Origin: a virus
IMG/VR virus record: IMGVR_UViG_3300027733_000123
Span: 1-35,568 of that record
Length of the DNA: 35,568 bases
Reading direction: 5' to 3' (one strand)
Shown here: one piece after another, positions 24,235-30,292 of the stretch
Numbering within the stretch: position 1 is the stretch's first letter
Layout: every line of letters starts with the position of its first letter
Notes under the pieces: generated by a model
Told to the model about the DNA's origin: nothing
The model's database searches: none
Seen by the model: only the letters and a program-made list of their open reading frames with translations
Position numbers and translations under genes: made by a program

Positions 24235-24713
24235 TTGATTATATTTTGTCCTAAAGATTTAGCAGGTACACCTGCATATTTTGTATATGGTTCTGATTCA
24301 CCTTTAAAAAATGCACTTGCTCCAATCATACAACCTTCTTCTATTTCACTAAATTGATGCAATACTGCATTTAATCCTATGTTTGAATTAGGTTTTATAG
24401 TAGAATGACCACCTATTTTTGCTCCACAACTAATTGTTACATTACTTCCAATCCAACAATCGTGTCCAATATGTGCGTGTTTCATTATAAAACAATTACT
24501 TTGAATAATTGTTTCGTATTCTGTACCTGCATCAATCGTAACCAAGCCTGTAATAATATTATTATCTCCAATAATTACTTTGCCTTTTGACTTATCCCAA
24601 TACTTCTTATGTTCGGCAGGGTCGCCTATAATACAATAAGCACCTATGTAATTGTTATCACCTAGTATAACATTATTACCTATGATTGCAGTTGGATGTA
24701 TATTATTTGCCAT
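24231..24713 (-). CDS. Left-handed beta-helix acyltransferase
   Basis: A 160-aa protein made of hexapeptide repeats ([LIV]-G-x4): HPTAIIGNNVILGDNNYIGA, then KVIIGDNNIITGLVTIDAG, SNCFIMKHAHIGHDCWIGSN and GGHSTIKPNSNIGLNAVLHQ. It resembles LpxA and sugar O-/N-acyltransferases. The conserved HAHIGHD segment fits the catalytic His of LpxA-like enzymes. The C-terminal helical extension of LpxA is missing, so a sugar acetyltransferase is more likely than lipid A synthesis. It begins the sugar-related part of the accessory cassette. Confidence 0.85.
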   Translation of the reverse strand: MANNIHPTAIIGNNVILGDNNYIGAYCIIGDPAEHKKYWDKSKGKVIIGDNNIITGLVTIDAGTEYETIIQSNCFIMKHAHIGHDCWIGSNVTISCGAKIGGHSTIKPNSNIGLNAVLHQFSEIEEGCMIGASAFFKGESEPYTKYAGVPAKSLGQNIIK

Positions 24714-24930
24714 TCTCTAAATTTATGTAATGTTTGTATAATCTTAAAATCATATCCATTCTACAAAACGCACACCAAATAGTAAGAATGAATCCTGCAT
24801 CAATATATGTCCTATAAATTTCCTCATACATTTTAAGAACAGGTAAATCTAAATTTCTTAAATAGCCACTTAAAGCAGTTTCGTAATTATAATAATGTTC
24901 CTTTAAAAATTCCCTATGTTTTAGTTCCAT
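24703..24930 (-). CDS. Unknown 75-aa protein
   Basis: MELKHREFLKEHYYNYETAL opens a helical protein with two long amphipathic helices; the C-terminal helix includes FILTIWCAFCRMDMILRLYK, moderately hydrophobic with two Cys. It overlaps its neighbours by 10 and 11 bases. Similar short Tyr/Leu-rich proteins are common in phage accessory operons. No function is recognised. Confidence 0.65.
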   Translation of the reverse strand: MELKHREFLKEHYYNYETALSGYLRNLDLPVLKMYEEIYRTYIDAGFILTIWCAFCRMDMILRLYKHYINLENGK

Positions 24931-25160
24931 ATCTTGTGCATTAATGTTTCAATGATTGCACCTAAAAATCCTGATATAAACAATACACTTGCTATGTCTA
25001 AAACTAATTTAGGTGACAAATAGAGTACGACCCCAATCCACGCAGCCAAACAACTTCCGCAACTGAAAGGCTTGAAGTTGATATGCCATTTACGATGAAG
25101 GTTGTGTATTGAATTAAAAAATAATGATGTACAGACACTTGTTATAATAATTTGAATCAT
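24921..25160 (-). CDS. Small membrane protein with CxxC motif
   Basis: A 79-aa protein with two or three hydrophobic segments: residues 1-17 (MIQIIITSVCTSLFFNS), 35-50 (CLAAWIGVVLYLSPKL) and 53-72 (VLDIASVLFISGFLGAIIET). The motif PFSCGSCLAAWIG (about residues 31-43) recalls the CxxCxxxWxG signature of DUF1360-like phage membrane proteins. The start overlaps the sigma-like gene stop by 4 bases. The function is unknown; a membrane role in superinfection control or takeover is speculation. Confidence 0.7.
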   Translation of the reverse strand: MIQIIITSVCTSLFFNSIHNLHRKWHINFKPFSCGSCLAAWIGVVLYLSPKLVLDIASVLFISGFLGAIIETLMHKIWN

Positions 25161-25639
25161 TTGCGAATGTGTTTTTTTAGTTCGGTTTTTGTTTGTTTTA
25201 ATGTTCTTATGATTGACATATATGGTATGCCTGTTTTTCTGCTTAACTCTTTTGCGTTCTTATTAAAGTCAAAAGTGTATAGGTTTAATATCTCTTTTTG
25301 ATACCAATGTAGTTTTTCTATACCATTCTCCATTATATCAATAACGCTATTTTGTTCCGTTTCAGCCTGTTCTTTGTCCTCATATTCAGTATAGTTCCTG
25401 TACTTTTTCCAAAATTGGCTTCTGTCTGATTTAATCATATTGAGCATAGTTCGTACTATGTAGAACCTTATCTCACCTCTTTCGTATAAGCCAAATAACT
25501 TCTCATCATCCATTTCTAGTAGAACCATAAACACTTCTACCTTTAAATCATATTGCAATTCTTCAGGTTGCATTTTTGCAAATGCCTGATTTACTTCATC
25601 ATTAAGCCAATATTGTTCTACAATTTTATTTTTGTCCAT
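25157..25639 (-). CDS. Sigma factor-like DNA-binding protein
   Basis: A 160-aa protein resembling small sigma-70-family (ECF-type) factors. Residues 25-85 are helical with DEKLFGLYERGEIRFYIVRT and MLNMIKSDRSQFWKKYRNY, similar to the region 2 part that touches core polymerase and the -10 box. The C-terminal 50 residues (WYQKEILNLYTFDFNKNAKE, LSRKTGIPYMSIIRTLKQTK) form a region 4-type HTH. It overlaps the nuclease gene by 22 bases. It could redirect host RNA polymerase to later phage promoters; alternatively it could be a Bacteroidota-phage transcription regulator of HTH type. Confidence 0.7.
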   Translation of the reverse strand: MDKNKIVEQYWLNDEVNQAFAKMQPEELQYDLKVEVFMVLLEMDDEKLFGLYERGEIRFYIVRTMLNMIKSDRSQFWKKYRNYTEYEDKEQAETEQNSVIDIMENGIEKLHWYQKEILNLYTFDFNKNAKELSRKTGIPYMSIIRTLKQTKTELKKHIRK

Positions 25640-25932
25640 TCCACCAAAGCAGGTTTATTTTCTACTTCAGTACAAATATAGACTAAACTTCCACATTTCC
25701 AACAATCTGTAAACCTTTCAATTTGTTCTTTACTTAATTTATCACCTAGTTTTTTAACTTCTACCATCACATATTTACCTTCTGTATTATATCCTTGTAG
25801 GTCTGCCCATCCCTTTTCTATTGTTCCTTTTCTTCTGCCATAAGGGATATTGTTAACTCTGTTAAGTCTAACTCCAATATAACCTAAATTTAACTTTGCC
25901 CATTGAGTAAGTTCGTTTGCTGAAATATCCAT
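25618..25932 (-). CDS. VRR-NUC-like nuclease
   Basis: A 104-aa protein with features of the VRR-NUC/restriction-nuclease fold: ANELTQWAKLNLGYIGVRLN, then KGWADLQGYN (the D of the GxxD site) and VMVEVKKLGDKLSKEQIERF (the ExK and the conserved Ser-x-x-Gln). It is the size of stand-alone VRR-NUC domains in phages. These act on branched or flapped DNA and fit the recombination and replication genes nearby. It overlaps neighbours on both sides. Confidence 0.8.
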   Translation of the reverse strand: MDISANELTQWAKLNLGYIGVRLNRVNNIPYGRRKGTIEKGWADLQGYNTEGKYVMVEVKKLGDKLSKEQIERFTDCWKCGSLVYICTEVENKPALVEWTKIKL

Positions 25933-26090
25933 AATTTGTCGTAAAATTCTTGTGTGAATAAAAGCCTGTCTTTATTGTTTTCTAAATCAGGTATAGATAA
26001 ATAGCAATCTTTAAGGTTATTTGTATAGCACCATTTTACTACTCCGTAATGTGTGTACCTAACTTGATAGGTTTTCAAAATATTTGACAA
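25890..26090 (-). CDS. Unknown 66-aa protein
   Basis: MSNILKTYQVRYTHYGVVKW opens a small beta-rich protein with two Cys residues (KWCYTNNLKDCYL). It overlaps the nuclease gene by 43 bases and the 246-aa gene by 32 bases, more than the usual coupling, so either starts or the call itself should be treated with care. No family is recognised. Confidence 0.5.
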   Translation of the reverse strand: MSNILKTYQVRYTHYGVVKWCYTNNLKDCYLSIPDLENNKDRLLFTQEFYDKLWIFQQTNLLNGQS

Positions 26091-26799
26091 GTGCTAATTT
26101 TTTACATTGTGTATCTACAAAATCATTATCCTTAATTTTCTTATTAAACTCTTTTGCATCTGTGCCATACATTTTCTTTAATCTTTGTGCATTATCTTCT
26201 CTAACTATTCTAACAATCTTTTGCATTTCTTTAGGCTCAAATATTAATTTACCTTGTTTTAATAAAATATCAAATACTCTATCTGCATTAAATACTCTAT
26301 TGTAGTCGCTTTTAGATGAATCTTGCCACTCTTTCTGCGTAAATAGTATTATCTCCTCATCAGTTAATTTTGGTGGCTCTAATTGGTTTATTTTTGGTTT
26401 TGCTATTCTTCTAACTTCATTAGCTTTTTTTGTATATGCTACCATAATCTGACCTATAAACTTCGGACTAAACTTCTCATAGTGTTCGGTTATACAATCT
26501 AACTTACCCTGAACCGCCATTTTAAAAGCAATTCTAAATTCTTGTATTGTGTATAATGGGTAGCTACTTCTAATAAAATCTTCTATGATTGTCATTTCTT
26601 CCTTATCAGGATAGTTCTTAAATCCTAGTAAAGTAAATATGTAAGCTAGATTTTCCCTTAATGTTATTGGTGATACTAGATTTAGCTTTTCGCCATTGAA
26701 TGAATTTAGTATTTCATTATCAACTATGTACCCACTCTTTAAGGGTTGCCATTCTTGATTGACTTGCAGCGGTTGGGTTAAATGTTTTTGGATTTGCAT
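26059..26799 (-). CDS. Replication-associated protein, 246 aa
   Basis: A protein family I recognise from Bacteroidota phage replication regions but without a known function. Residues 1-45 have VNQEWQPLKSGYIVDNEILN; the middle (PDKEEMTIIEDFIRSSYPLY, EFRIAFKMAVQGKLDCITEH, FSPKFIGQIMVAYTKKANEV) resembles helical proteins that partner replication initiators, such as helicase loaders. It has no Walker motif. The gene overlaps the initiator gene by 80 bases, so its true start may be inside; no later ATG gives the conserved N-terminal part. Proposed role: helicase loading or primosome assembly (inference from position). Confidence 0.6.
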   Translation of the reverse strand: MQIQKHLTQPLQVNQEWQPLKSGYIVDNEILNSFNGEKLNLVSPITLRENLAYIFTLLGFKNYPDKEEMTIIEDFIRSSYPLYTIQEFRIAFKMAVQGKLDCITEHYEKFSPKFIGQIMVAYTKKANEVRRIAKPKINQLEPPKLTDEEIILFTQKEWQDSSKSDYNRVFNADRVFDILLKQGKLIFEPKEMQKIVRIVREDNAQRLKKMYGTDAKEFNKKIKDNDFVDTQCKKLALVKYFENLSS

Positions 26800-27367
26800 A
26801 TTTGTTTGTGTTTTTATTCCAAGTATTAATTCTTCTTTTTATGTCAAAAAACTTTTCGCATTGATATCTTAACTTTCCTTTAGCATTTGGCTCTGTCCAA
26901 TAATCAAAAAAATCTTTGTAATTATTGCCTATTATATCTTTGAATGGTGTTAATAAATTTTCAAATGATTTTAAACTTTCTTCTACAAACCTATTATATA
27001 TTAATGTATTATTAATAAGTGTATTATTATCCTTCGCCTTTTCCGAATACCCCCCTTCGGTATTCCGAATACCCCCCTTCGGTATTCCGAATACCCCTAT
27101 GGTTTTTAGTACTCTCTTTTTAACCTGCAATCCTTCGTATATTAAAGTACTTGTTATATACTTTTTTTCTACTAATGAATTGACTATTTCGCTAATGCGT
27201 GATGTACTTAAATTAAAAAAATCACCAAAGTATTGATTTGATGCATAGCAGCCATCTGCATTATCTAGGCTATTTATTTCTACTAAAAGTAGCTTTTCCA
27301 TCCAAGTTAAATCTTTATCTATCCAAATTTCTTTTGGAATCCATACTCCTTTAAAATCTCTATTCAT
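26720..27367 (-). CDS. Replication initiator, HTH protein with iterons in the gene
   Basis: A 215-aa protein. The first 85 residues are a winged-helix domain of the phage replication type (FKGVWIPKEIWIDKDLTWME, then YASNQYFGDFFNLSTSRISE). Residues about 90-118 (GVFGIPKG, GIRNTEGGYSEKAK) are encoded by 22-bp DNA repeats at 27041-27097. The C-terminal part (ESLKSFENLLTPFKDIIGNN, DFFDYWTEPNAKGKLRYQCE) resembles DnaD/O-type domains that bind helicase loaders. This is the layout of lambda O: DNA-binding N-terminus, origin repeats in the gene, C-terminus for partner binding. The ATG at 27367 follows a hairpin and U-run by a few bases. Confidence 0.75.
   Translation of the reverse strand: MNRDFKGVWIPKEIWIDKDLTWMEKLLLVEINSLDNADGCYASNQYFGDFFNLSTSRISEIVNSLVEKKYITSTLIYEGLQVKKRVLKTIGVFGIPKGGIRNTEGGYSEKAKDNNTLINNTLIYNRFVEESLKSFENLLTPFKDIIGNNYKDFFDYWTEPNAKGKLRYQCEKFFDIKRRINTWNKNTNKYANPKTFNPTAASQSRMATLKEWVHS
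26990..27032. other. AT-rich tract beside the iterons
   Basis: About 40 bases with almost no G or C (ATTATATATTAATGTATTAT and onward) lie immediately next to the iterons inside the initiator gene. An AT-rich stretch adjacent to iterons is what a DNA-unwinding element of a replication origin looks like. Inferred; no binding data. Confidence 0.5.
27041..27097. repeat. 22-bp iterons inside the replication gene (probable origin)
   Basis: Two identical 22-bp units (27041-27062, 27063-27084) and a partial third (27085-27097). Each junction creates the palindrome GGTATTCCGAATACC (27059-27073 and 27081-27095). Because 22 is not a multiple of 3, each copy is read in a different frame of the gene. The C6/G6 runs stand out from the AT-rich surroundings. 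Tandem repeats with dyads next to an AT-rich tract in an initiator gene are typical of a lambda-type origin. Confidence 0.65.
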
Positions 27368-27375
27368 AAAAAAAA

Positions 27376-27424
27376 TAGGGTTCGGACTTGCCGCAGGTCG
27401 TATCTGCGGTTTGTCCTCGCCCTA
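27376..27424. terminator. Symmetric multi-stem hairpin with U-run before the initiator gene
   Basis: Three nested stems: TAGGG/CCCTA (27376-27380, 27420-27424), GGAC/GTCC (27384-27387, 27413-27416) and CCGCAG/CTGCGG (27391-27396, 27404-27409), separated by symmetric 3-base internal loops and closed by a 7-base loop. On the minus strand it is followed by TATTTTTTTTATG, so the initiator ATG comes right after a terminator-like U-run. It may be a terminator of the DnaA-like gene, an attenuator of the initiator, or an origin-associated structure. Confidence 0.7.
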
Positions 27425-27461
27425 ATATTGTTTTTAATACTATATACGACATAGTAGTTTT

Positions 27462-27887
27462 TTAATTCTGTACAAAGGTATTAAAATTTTTGATTTCATT
27501 TTCAACTTCATCAATTTTATTTTTATACCAATCTTCAGTTGTGATTAAATTTCTAGCAGTTGATATATTGTAAAGGACTGTAGTATGGTCGCTTACTCCT
27601 ATGTATGGTGCTATTTCTTTTAAAGATAATGATGTATGCTTTTTTAAGATATAAGCTGCTGCTTTTCTTGCGAAGACTGTATTTTGCATTCTATTCTTTG
27701 CTAATACATCCGTATCAAAAATTTCTTCAACTAATCCAACTAGCTTTTTCATTGTAACTCTGTTATTGTTTCTATTACTTTCATCCTTTTCAATTAGATT
27801 ATGTGCAACTAAAGTATTTTTTAATTGTCTTAAATTTTTCTTTTGTGCTAAATAATAATCTATAATGTTCGTTTCTATTGTTTGCAT
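27462..27887 (-). CDS. Stand-alone DnaA domain IV-like protein
   Basis: A 141-aa protein. Residues 60-120 match the DNA-binding domain IV of DnaA: FARKAAAYILKKHTSLSLKE, IAPYIGVSDH and the signature DHTTVLY at 100-106. The AAA+ ATPase domain of DnaA is absent; the N-terminal 60 residues are a helical region of unknown role. It could occupy DnaA boxes or the phage origin and so help or block host DnaA. It starts two bases after the 63-aa gene and is followed by a structured gap before the initiator gene. Confidence 0.8.
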   Translation of the reverse strand: MQTIETNIIDYYLAQKKNLRQLKNTLVAHNLIEKDESNRNNNRVTMKKLVGLVEEIFDTDVLAKNRMQNTVFARKAAAYILKKHTSLSLKEIAPYIGVSDHTTVLYNISTARNLITTEDWYKNKIDEVENEIKNFNTFVQN

Positions 27888-27889
27888 AA

Positions 27890-28081
27890 TTAAAATTCTA
27901 TATCATCTTTGGGTTTATAATTGTCTTCATAAATTTGATAATCAGGCTGATTGTCGGCTTTCTTATATGTATTGACCCACATATTATACTTCTTGCCTTC
28001 AATGCTAAAATTGATTACTTCACCTTTAGGTGTTTGTTTTTTCCACGCACCATACTTCTTTTTTACTTGTTCGTTTTCCAT
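27890..28081 (-). CDS. Unknown 63-aa basic protein
   Basis: MENEQVKKKYGAWKKQTPKG opens a small Lys-rich protein with a beta-like middle (EVINFSIEGKKYNMWVNTYK) and an acidic end. It overlaps the HTH gene by one base (stop/start) and starts two bases from the DnaA-like start region. Similar proteins are present in Bacteroidota phage early regions without known function. Nucleic-acid binding is possible from its charge only. Confidence 0.65.
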   Translation of the reverse strand: MENEQVKKKYGAWKKQTPKGEVINFSIEGKKYNMWVNTYKKADNQPDYQIYEDNYKPKDDIEF

Positions 28082-28293
28082 TAGTTTTTATTTTTAAATA
28101 GTGTATATTCTGCAACAAATTTAGAGTTGCGTTGACTTCCTACATTAACAATCTTTGTTTTAATGTTGTGTCCTTCATCACGAAGGTTAAAAATTAATGC
28201 AGCTAATCTCATTGTACCATATTTTTTTAACGCTACTAATGGTGTAAGCGGTTGACTTTTTAGGTGGTTAAGCACCATTGTTTGTTGACTCAT
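28081..28293 (-). CDS. Winged-helix DNA-binding protein
   Basis: A 70-aa protein whose whole length matches the compact wHTH of the HTH_39 type: TMVLNHLKSQPLTPLVALKK, YGTMRLAALIFNLRDEGHNI, then VAEYTLFKN as the wing strand. The N-terminus overlaps the preceding gene by 26 bases. It is a good candidate for a DNA-binding regulator, for instance of the paired operator motifs seen at 16.6, 29.6 and 30.2 kb, but no direct link is visible in the sequence. Confidence 0.75.
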   Translation of the reverse strand: MSQQTMVLNHLKSQPLTPLVALKKYGTMRLAALIFNLRDEGHNIKTKIVNVGSQRNSKFVAEYTLFKNKN

Positions 28294-28471
28294 TTTGTCG
28301 GTTTTTAATTTTAGAAAAATTGTATTGATTGTTTAACGAAATTGCATTGTGTATTGGCTCATTATCATAGTACCTACTTGATACCTTTAATTTTTTAAAC
28401 CATTCATTTTGTGTTAGTTTTTCTTCAGGTAAAACTATTCTGCTTATTTTGATTCCCCAAATATTTTCCAT
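28268..28471 (-). CDS. Unknown 67-aa protein
   Basis: MENIWGIKISRIVLPEEKLT opens a small protein with a YYDNEPIHNAISLNNQYNFS middle and a disordered Asn-rich end. It starts one base after the ERF stop and overlaps the wHTH gene by 26 bases. No family is recognised. Its position between a recombination gene and a DNA-binding gene suggests an early function only. Confidence 0.6.
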   Translation of the reverse strand: MENIWGIKISRIVLPEEKLTQNEWFKKLKVSSRYYDNEPIHNAISLNNQYNFSKIKNRQNESTNNGA

Positions 28472-28472
28472 A

Positions 28473-29018
28473 TTAATTGTTTTGATTTGCCATTATAATT
28501 TTTAATGCCTTGTCGTATTGCTCGTTGGTAGTAAAGGTGCTAATCTTAATTGCCTGTTTGCTTTTTAATGTCTCATCCCAAATAGTGCTTTCAAGTAATA
28601 AAATAAGTTTCATTCTTTTTTCTTCGCCTACTTCATCTTGATGGTTATTTGTAGCATCAGCATCTTTGGTGTCATCTATTGCAAATAATCCATTAAGTGC
28701 GTACTTTCGTGCATAGCTTGATGCACTACCTGTTATTTGTGCTGCATCCATTCCCTTTTTTACTTCTTCTTCTCGTGCCCAACCATTGACAGAAATTACA
28801 TCATCTGTTGCATCTAATAAAGTTGCAGTAGCTTTGATGTAAACTCTATCTCCAACTTGCACTACTTCATCACTTACTACTAATGCAGTTCCATATTTAT
28901 TTAGTATGGGTTTGACTGCTTCAATAATGTCTTCAGCACTTCGGTATTTATATTTACCGAATGAGTTAGTTTGATTTTTTGGCACTTTTAATTCTGCTTG
29001 AATTTTGACTAGGTTCAT
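28473..29018 (-). CDS. ERF family single-strand annealing protein
   Basis: A 181-aa recombinase of the ERF family. The N-terminal VPKNQTNSFGKYKYRSAEDI and the long conserved block GMDAAQITGSASSYARKYAL followed by NGLFAIDDTKDADATNN are diagnostic. The C-terminal 45 residues are a short variable tail. It anneals homologous single strands during phage recombination and concatemer formation, and pairs functionally with the VRR-NUC-like nuclease. The start is a standard ATG after an AAAAAACAACT leader. Confidence 0.92.
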   Translation of the reverse strand: MNLVKIQAELKVPKNQTNSFGKYKYRSAEDIIEAVKPILNKYGTALVVSDEVVQVGDRVYIKATATLLDATDDVISVNGWAREEEVKKGMDAAQITGSASSYARKYALNGLFAIDDTKDADATNNHQDEVGEEKRMKLILLLESTIWDETLKSKQAIKISTFTTNEQYDKALKIIMANQNN

Positions 29019-29036
29019 AGTTGTTTTTTTTATTTA

Positions 29037-29285
29037 TTAATGTTCGTATTCTTCATATTTTTCAGTAAGGTCAACAATCATAGTGTAATCCTTTGATGGC
29101 TTTATTTGTTTTGCATTTGGATAAGCAACTCTGTAATACTCACCAAATTTTTCCCTTGCTTCTTGATACTTTTCATAGTATTCAGCTTTGAAAAATCGGT
29201 GGCAATGCTCATACTTGTCTCTCCAATAATCTAGGTTAATGCCTAATTCATTTAGTTTGTTGTCTTGTGTTAGTGCGTGTCTCAT
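29037..29285 (-). CDS. Unknown 82-aa protein
   Basis: Starts at 29285 (MRHALTQDNKLNELGINLDY), two bases after the upstream stop (TAATATG); longer forms from 29309 or 29297 overlap that gene. It is highly charged and Tyr-rich, with one long helix (YYEKYQEAREKFGEYYRVAY). It resembles small proteins in Bacteroidota phage early regions. No function is known. Confidence 0.65.
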   Translation of the reverse strand: MRHALTQDNKLNELGINLDYWRDKYEHCHRFFKAEYYEKYQEAREKFGEYYRVAYPNAKQIKPSKDYTMIVDLTEKYEEYEH

Positions 29286-29286
29286 A

Positions 29287-29520
29287 TTATAATTCATTAT
29301 AGTTTTCAACTAAACAATCCCAAGCGTTTGATGGTCGGTGATTATATACTTTGCTAAAATAGTTTTCAATATCTAAAATACAAAAGTATTTTAGTTCGTT
29401 CATATAATAAGTACTTGTTAATTCATTAATTAAAAGTTGAGTACTTGTTGGATATTCAAGCAAATCATTGTTGATTAGTTCTTGAATTTGCGGTTTTAAT
29501 TTTTCTAATAAATTTTTCAT
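29287..29520 (-). CDS. Unknown 77-aa protein
   Basis: The ATG at 29520 (MKNLLEKLKPQIQELINNDL) is used because a start at 29559 would lie over the -7 box of the promoter at 29549-29579. The product is helical, with a Tyr-rich centre (LTSTYYMNELKYFCILDIEN) and a PSNAWDCLVENYNEL end. It is the first gene of the second early transcript, which continues into ERF and the replication genes. Confidence 0.7.
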   Translation of the reverse strand: MKNLLEKLKPQIQELINNDLLEYPTSTQLLINELTSTYYMNELKYFCILDIENYFSKVYNHRPSNAWDCLVENYNEL

Positions 29521-29548
29521 AGTTTTTTTTTGGTTTTTAATTATACAA

Positions 29549-29579
29549 CAAATATACAAGTTGTTAAAATGATTTCCAA
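29549..29579 (-). promoter_or_regulatory. Bacteroidota-type promoter before the 77-aa gene
   Basis: On the minus strand CTTG/TTG (29579-29577) and TATATTTG (29556-29549) are 20 bp apart. The sequence around it is closely similar to the promoters at 16586-16618 and 30133-30164. It should drive the operon through ERF to the replication genes. Confidence 0.8.
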
Positions 29580-29588
29580 GTAAATTGT

Positions 29589-29617
29589 GATGAGCGGTAA
29601 TATAACTTGATAAGTGG
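29589..29617. promoter_or_regulatory. Paired operator-like motif, 20-bp spacing
   Basis: GATGAGCGG at 29589 and GATAAGTGG at 29609, 20 bp apart. The near half-site begins 10 bp from the -33 box, whereas at 16.6 and 30.2 kb the distance is 30 bp, so the helical phase is kept (a 20-bp difference). Confidence 0.7.
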
Positions 29618-29619
29618 TA

Positions 29620-30102
29620 TTAAAAATTAAAGTCATAAAATTTATATGGTGTATCTCTCATTGTAAATCTACCCTTACCCCAACCATTCTTTGCTAAATT
29701 CAATCTTCTTATTTCATTTGTTTCATTGCTAAAGTACTCATACTTTTGATTGTGATTATCAGCGTAGTGTCCTGCAAATCCACCTGCATAAAATTCTTTT
29801 GGGCTTTCTATTGTCTCTGTCCTTAATTCTCTTATTTCTACTACATTAGGGCTTACTTGTCTTATAACTTCATAGGCTCTTACATCAGTATAAAGTCTTT
29901 CACTTATATACTTTTTAACAGGGTACTTTAATTTAGGTCTAGCATCAAGGTATTTTTTAAGTCTTGTTTTAGCATCACTTAAAAATAAACATACTTCCGT
30001 TAATTCATCAAGTGTGTACTTTTGAGCAACTTCACATAATTGTTCAATTGTAATTTGCCCTTTTCTTAATTTGTTTTCAGCAAGTAAAATTTCGTTGTTC
30101 AT
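29620..30102 (-). CDS. Conserved phage early protein, 160 aa
   Basis: The ATG at 30102 (MNNEILLAENKLRKGQITIE) is chosen because the frame start at 30135 lies inside the promoter. The N-terminal 60 residues are helical. The C-terminal half has a beta-rich unit with SERLYTDVRAYEVIRQVSPN and EFYAGGFAGHYADNHNQKYE, a pattern common in small phage proteins of unknown function. It is the first gene of the minus-strand early region and reads away from the plus gene at 30440. Confidence 0.7.
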   Translation of the reverse strand: MNNEILLAENKLRKGQITIEQLCEVAQKYTLDELTEVCLFLSDAKTRLKKYLDARPKLKYPVKKYISERLYTDVRAYEVIRQVSPNVVEIRELRTETIESPKEFYAGGFAGHYADNHNQKYEYFSNETNEIRRLNLAKNGWGKGRFTMRDTPYKFYDFNF

Positions 30103-30132
30103 AATTTTTAGTTTTAGTGTTTGTTTGTAAAG

Positions 30133-30164
30133 CAAATATACAAGGTATAAACACTATTTCCAAA
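30133..30164 (-). promoter_or_regulatory. Bacteroidota-type early promoter, minus strand
   Basis: TTTG (30164-30161) and TATATTTG (30140-30133) are separated by 20 bp. The predicted start is close to 30129, about 27 bases before ATG 30102. It matches the consensus for Bacteroidota housekeeping sigma and is similar along its length to the promoters near 16.6 and 29.6 kb. Confidence 0.82.
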
Positions 30165-30192
30165 TATTGTACACACTTTTTTTAATTAATTT

Positions 30193-30221
30193 GATGAACG
30201 GCAAATAGAATGGATGAGTGG
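30193..30221. promoter_or_regulatory. Paired operator-like motif, 20-bp spacing
   Basis: GATGAACGG at 30193 and GATGAGTGG at 30213, 20 bp apart. The near half-site begins 30 bp from the -33 box of the minus promoter, as at 16.6 kb. Confidence 0.65.
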
Positions 30222-30292
30222 TATTTGTCCAAAAAATTGTCCAATATTTTGTCCAACCAAAAAACAGGACAAACTAAAAAATTTAGTATTTA
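30222..30292. other. Gap between divergent regulatory sites
   Basis: About 70 bases between the minus-strand and plus-strand operator pairs. It holds several short direct repeats of TTGTCCAA/TGTCCAA type (30226, 30238, 30251), each spaced 12-14 bp. No gene is seen. Confidence 0.4.

Noticed and set aside
26548-26556. A TTATACACA box (DnaA-box-like) on the minus strand
   Set aside because: It is a single copy inside a gene, about 500 bp from the iterons; one such match is expected by chance in AT-rich DNA.
27041-27097. Possible CRISPR-like repeats
   Set aside because: The repeats are contiguous with no spacers, inside a gene, and fit iterons.
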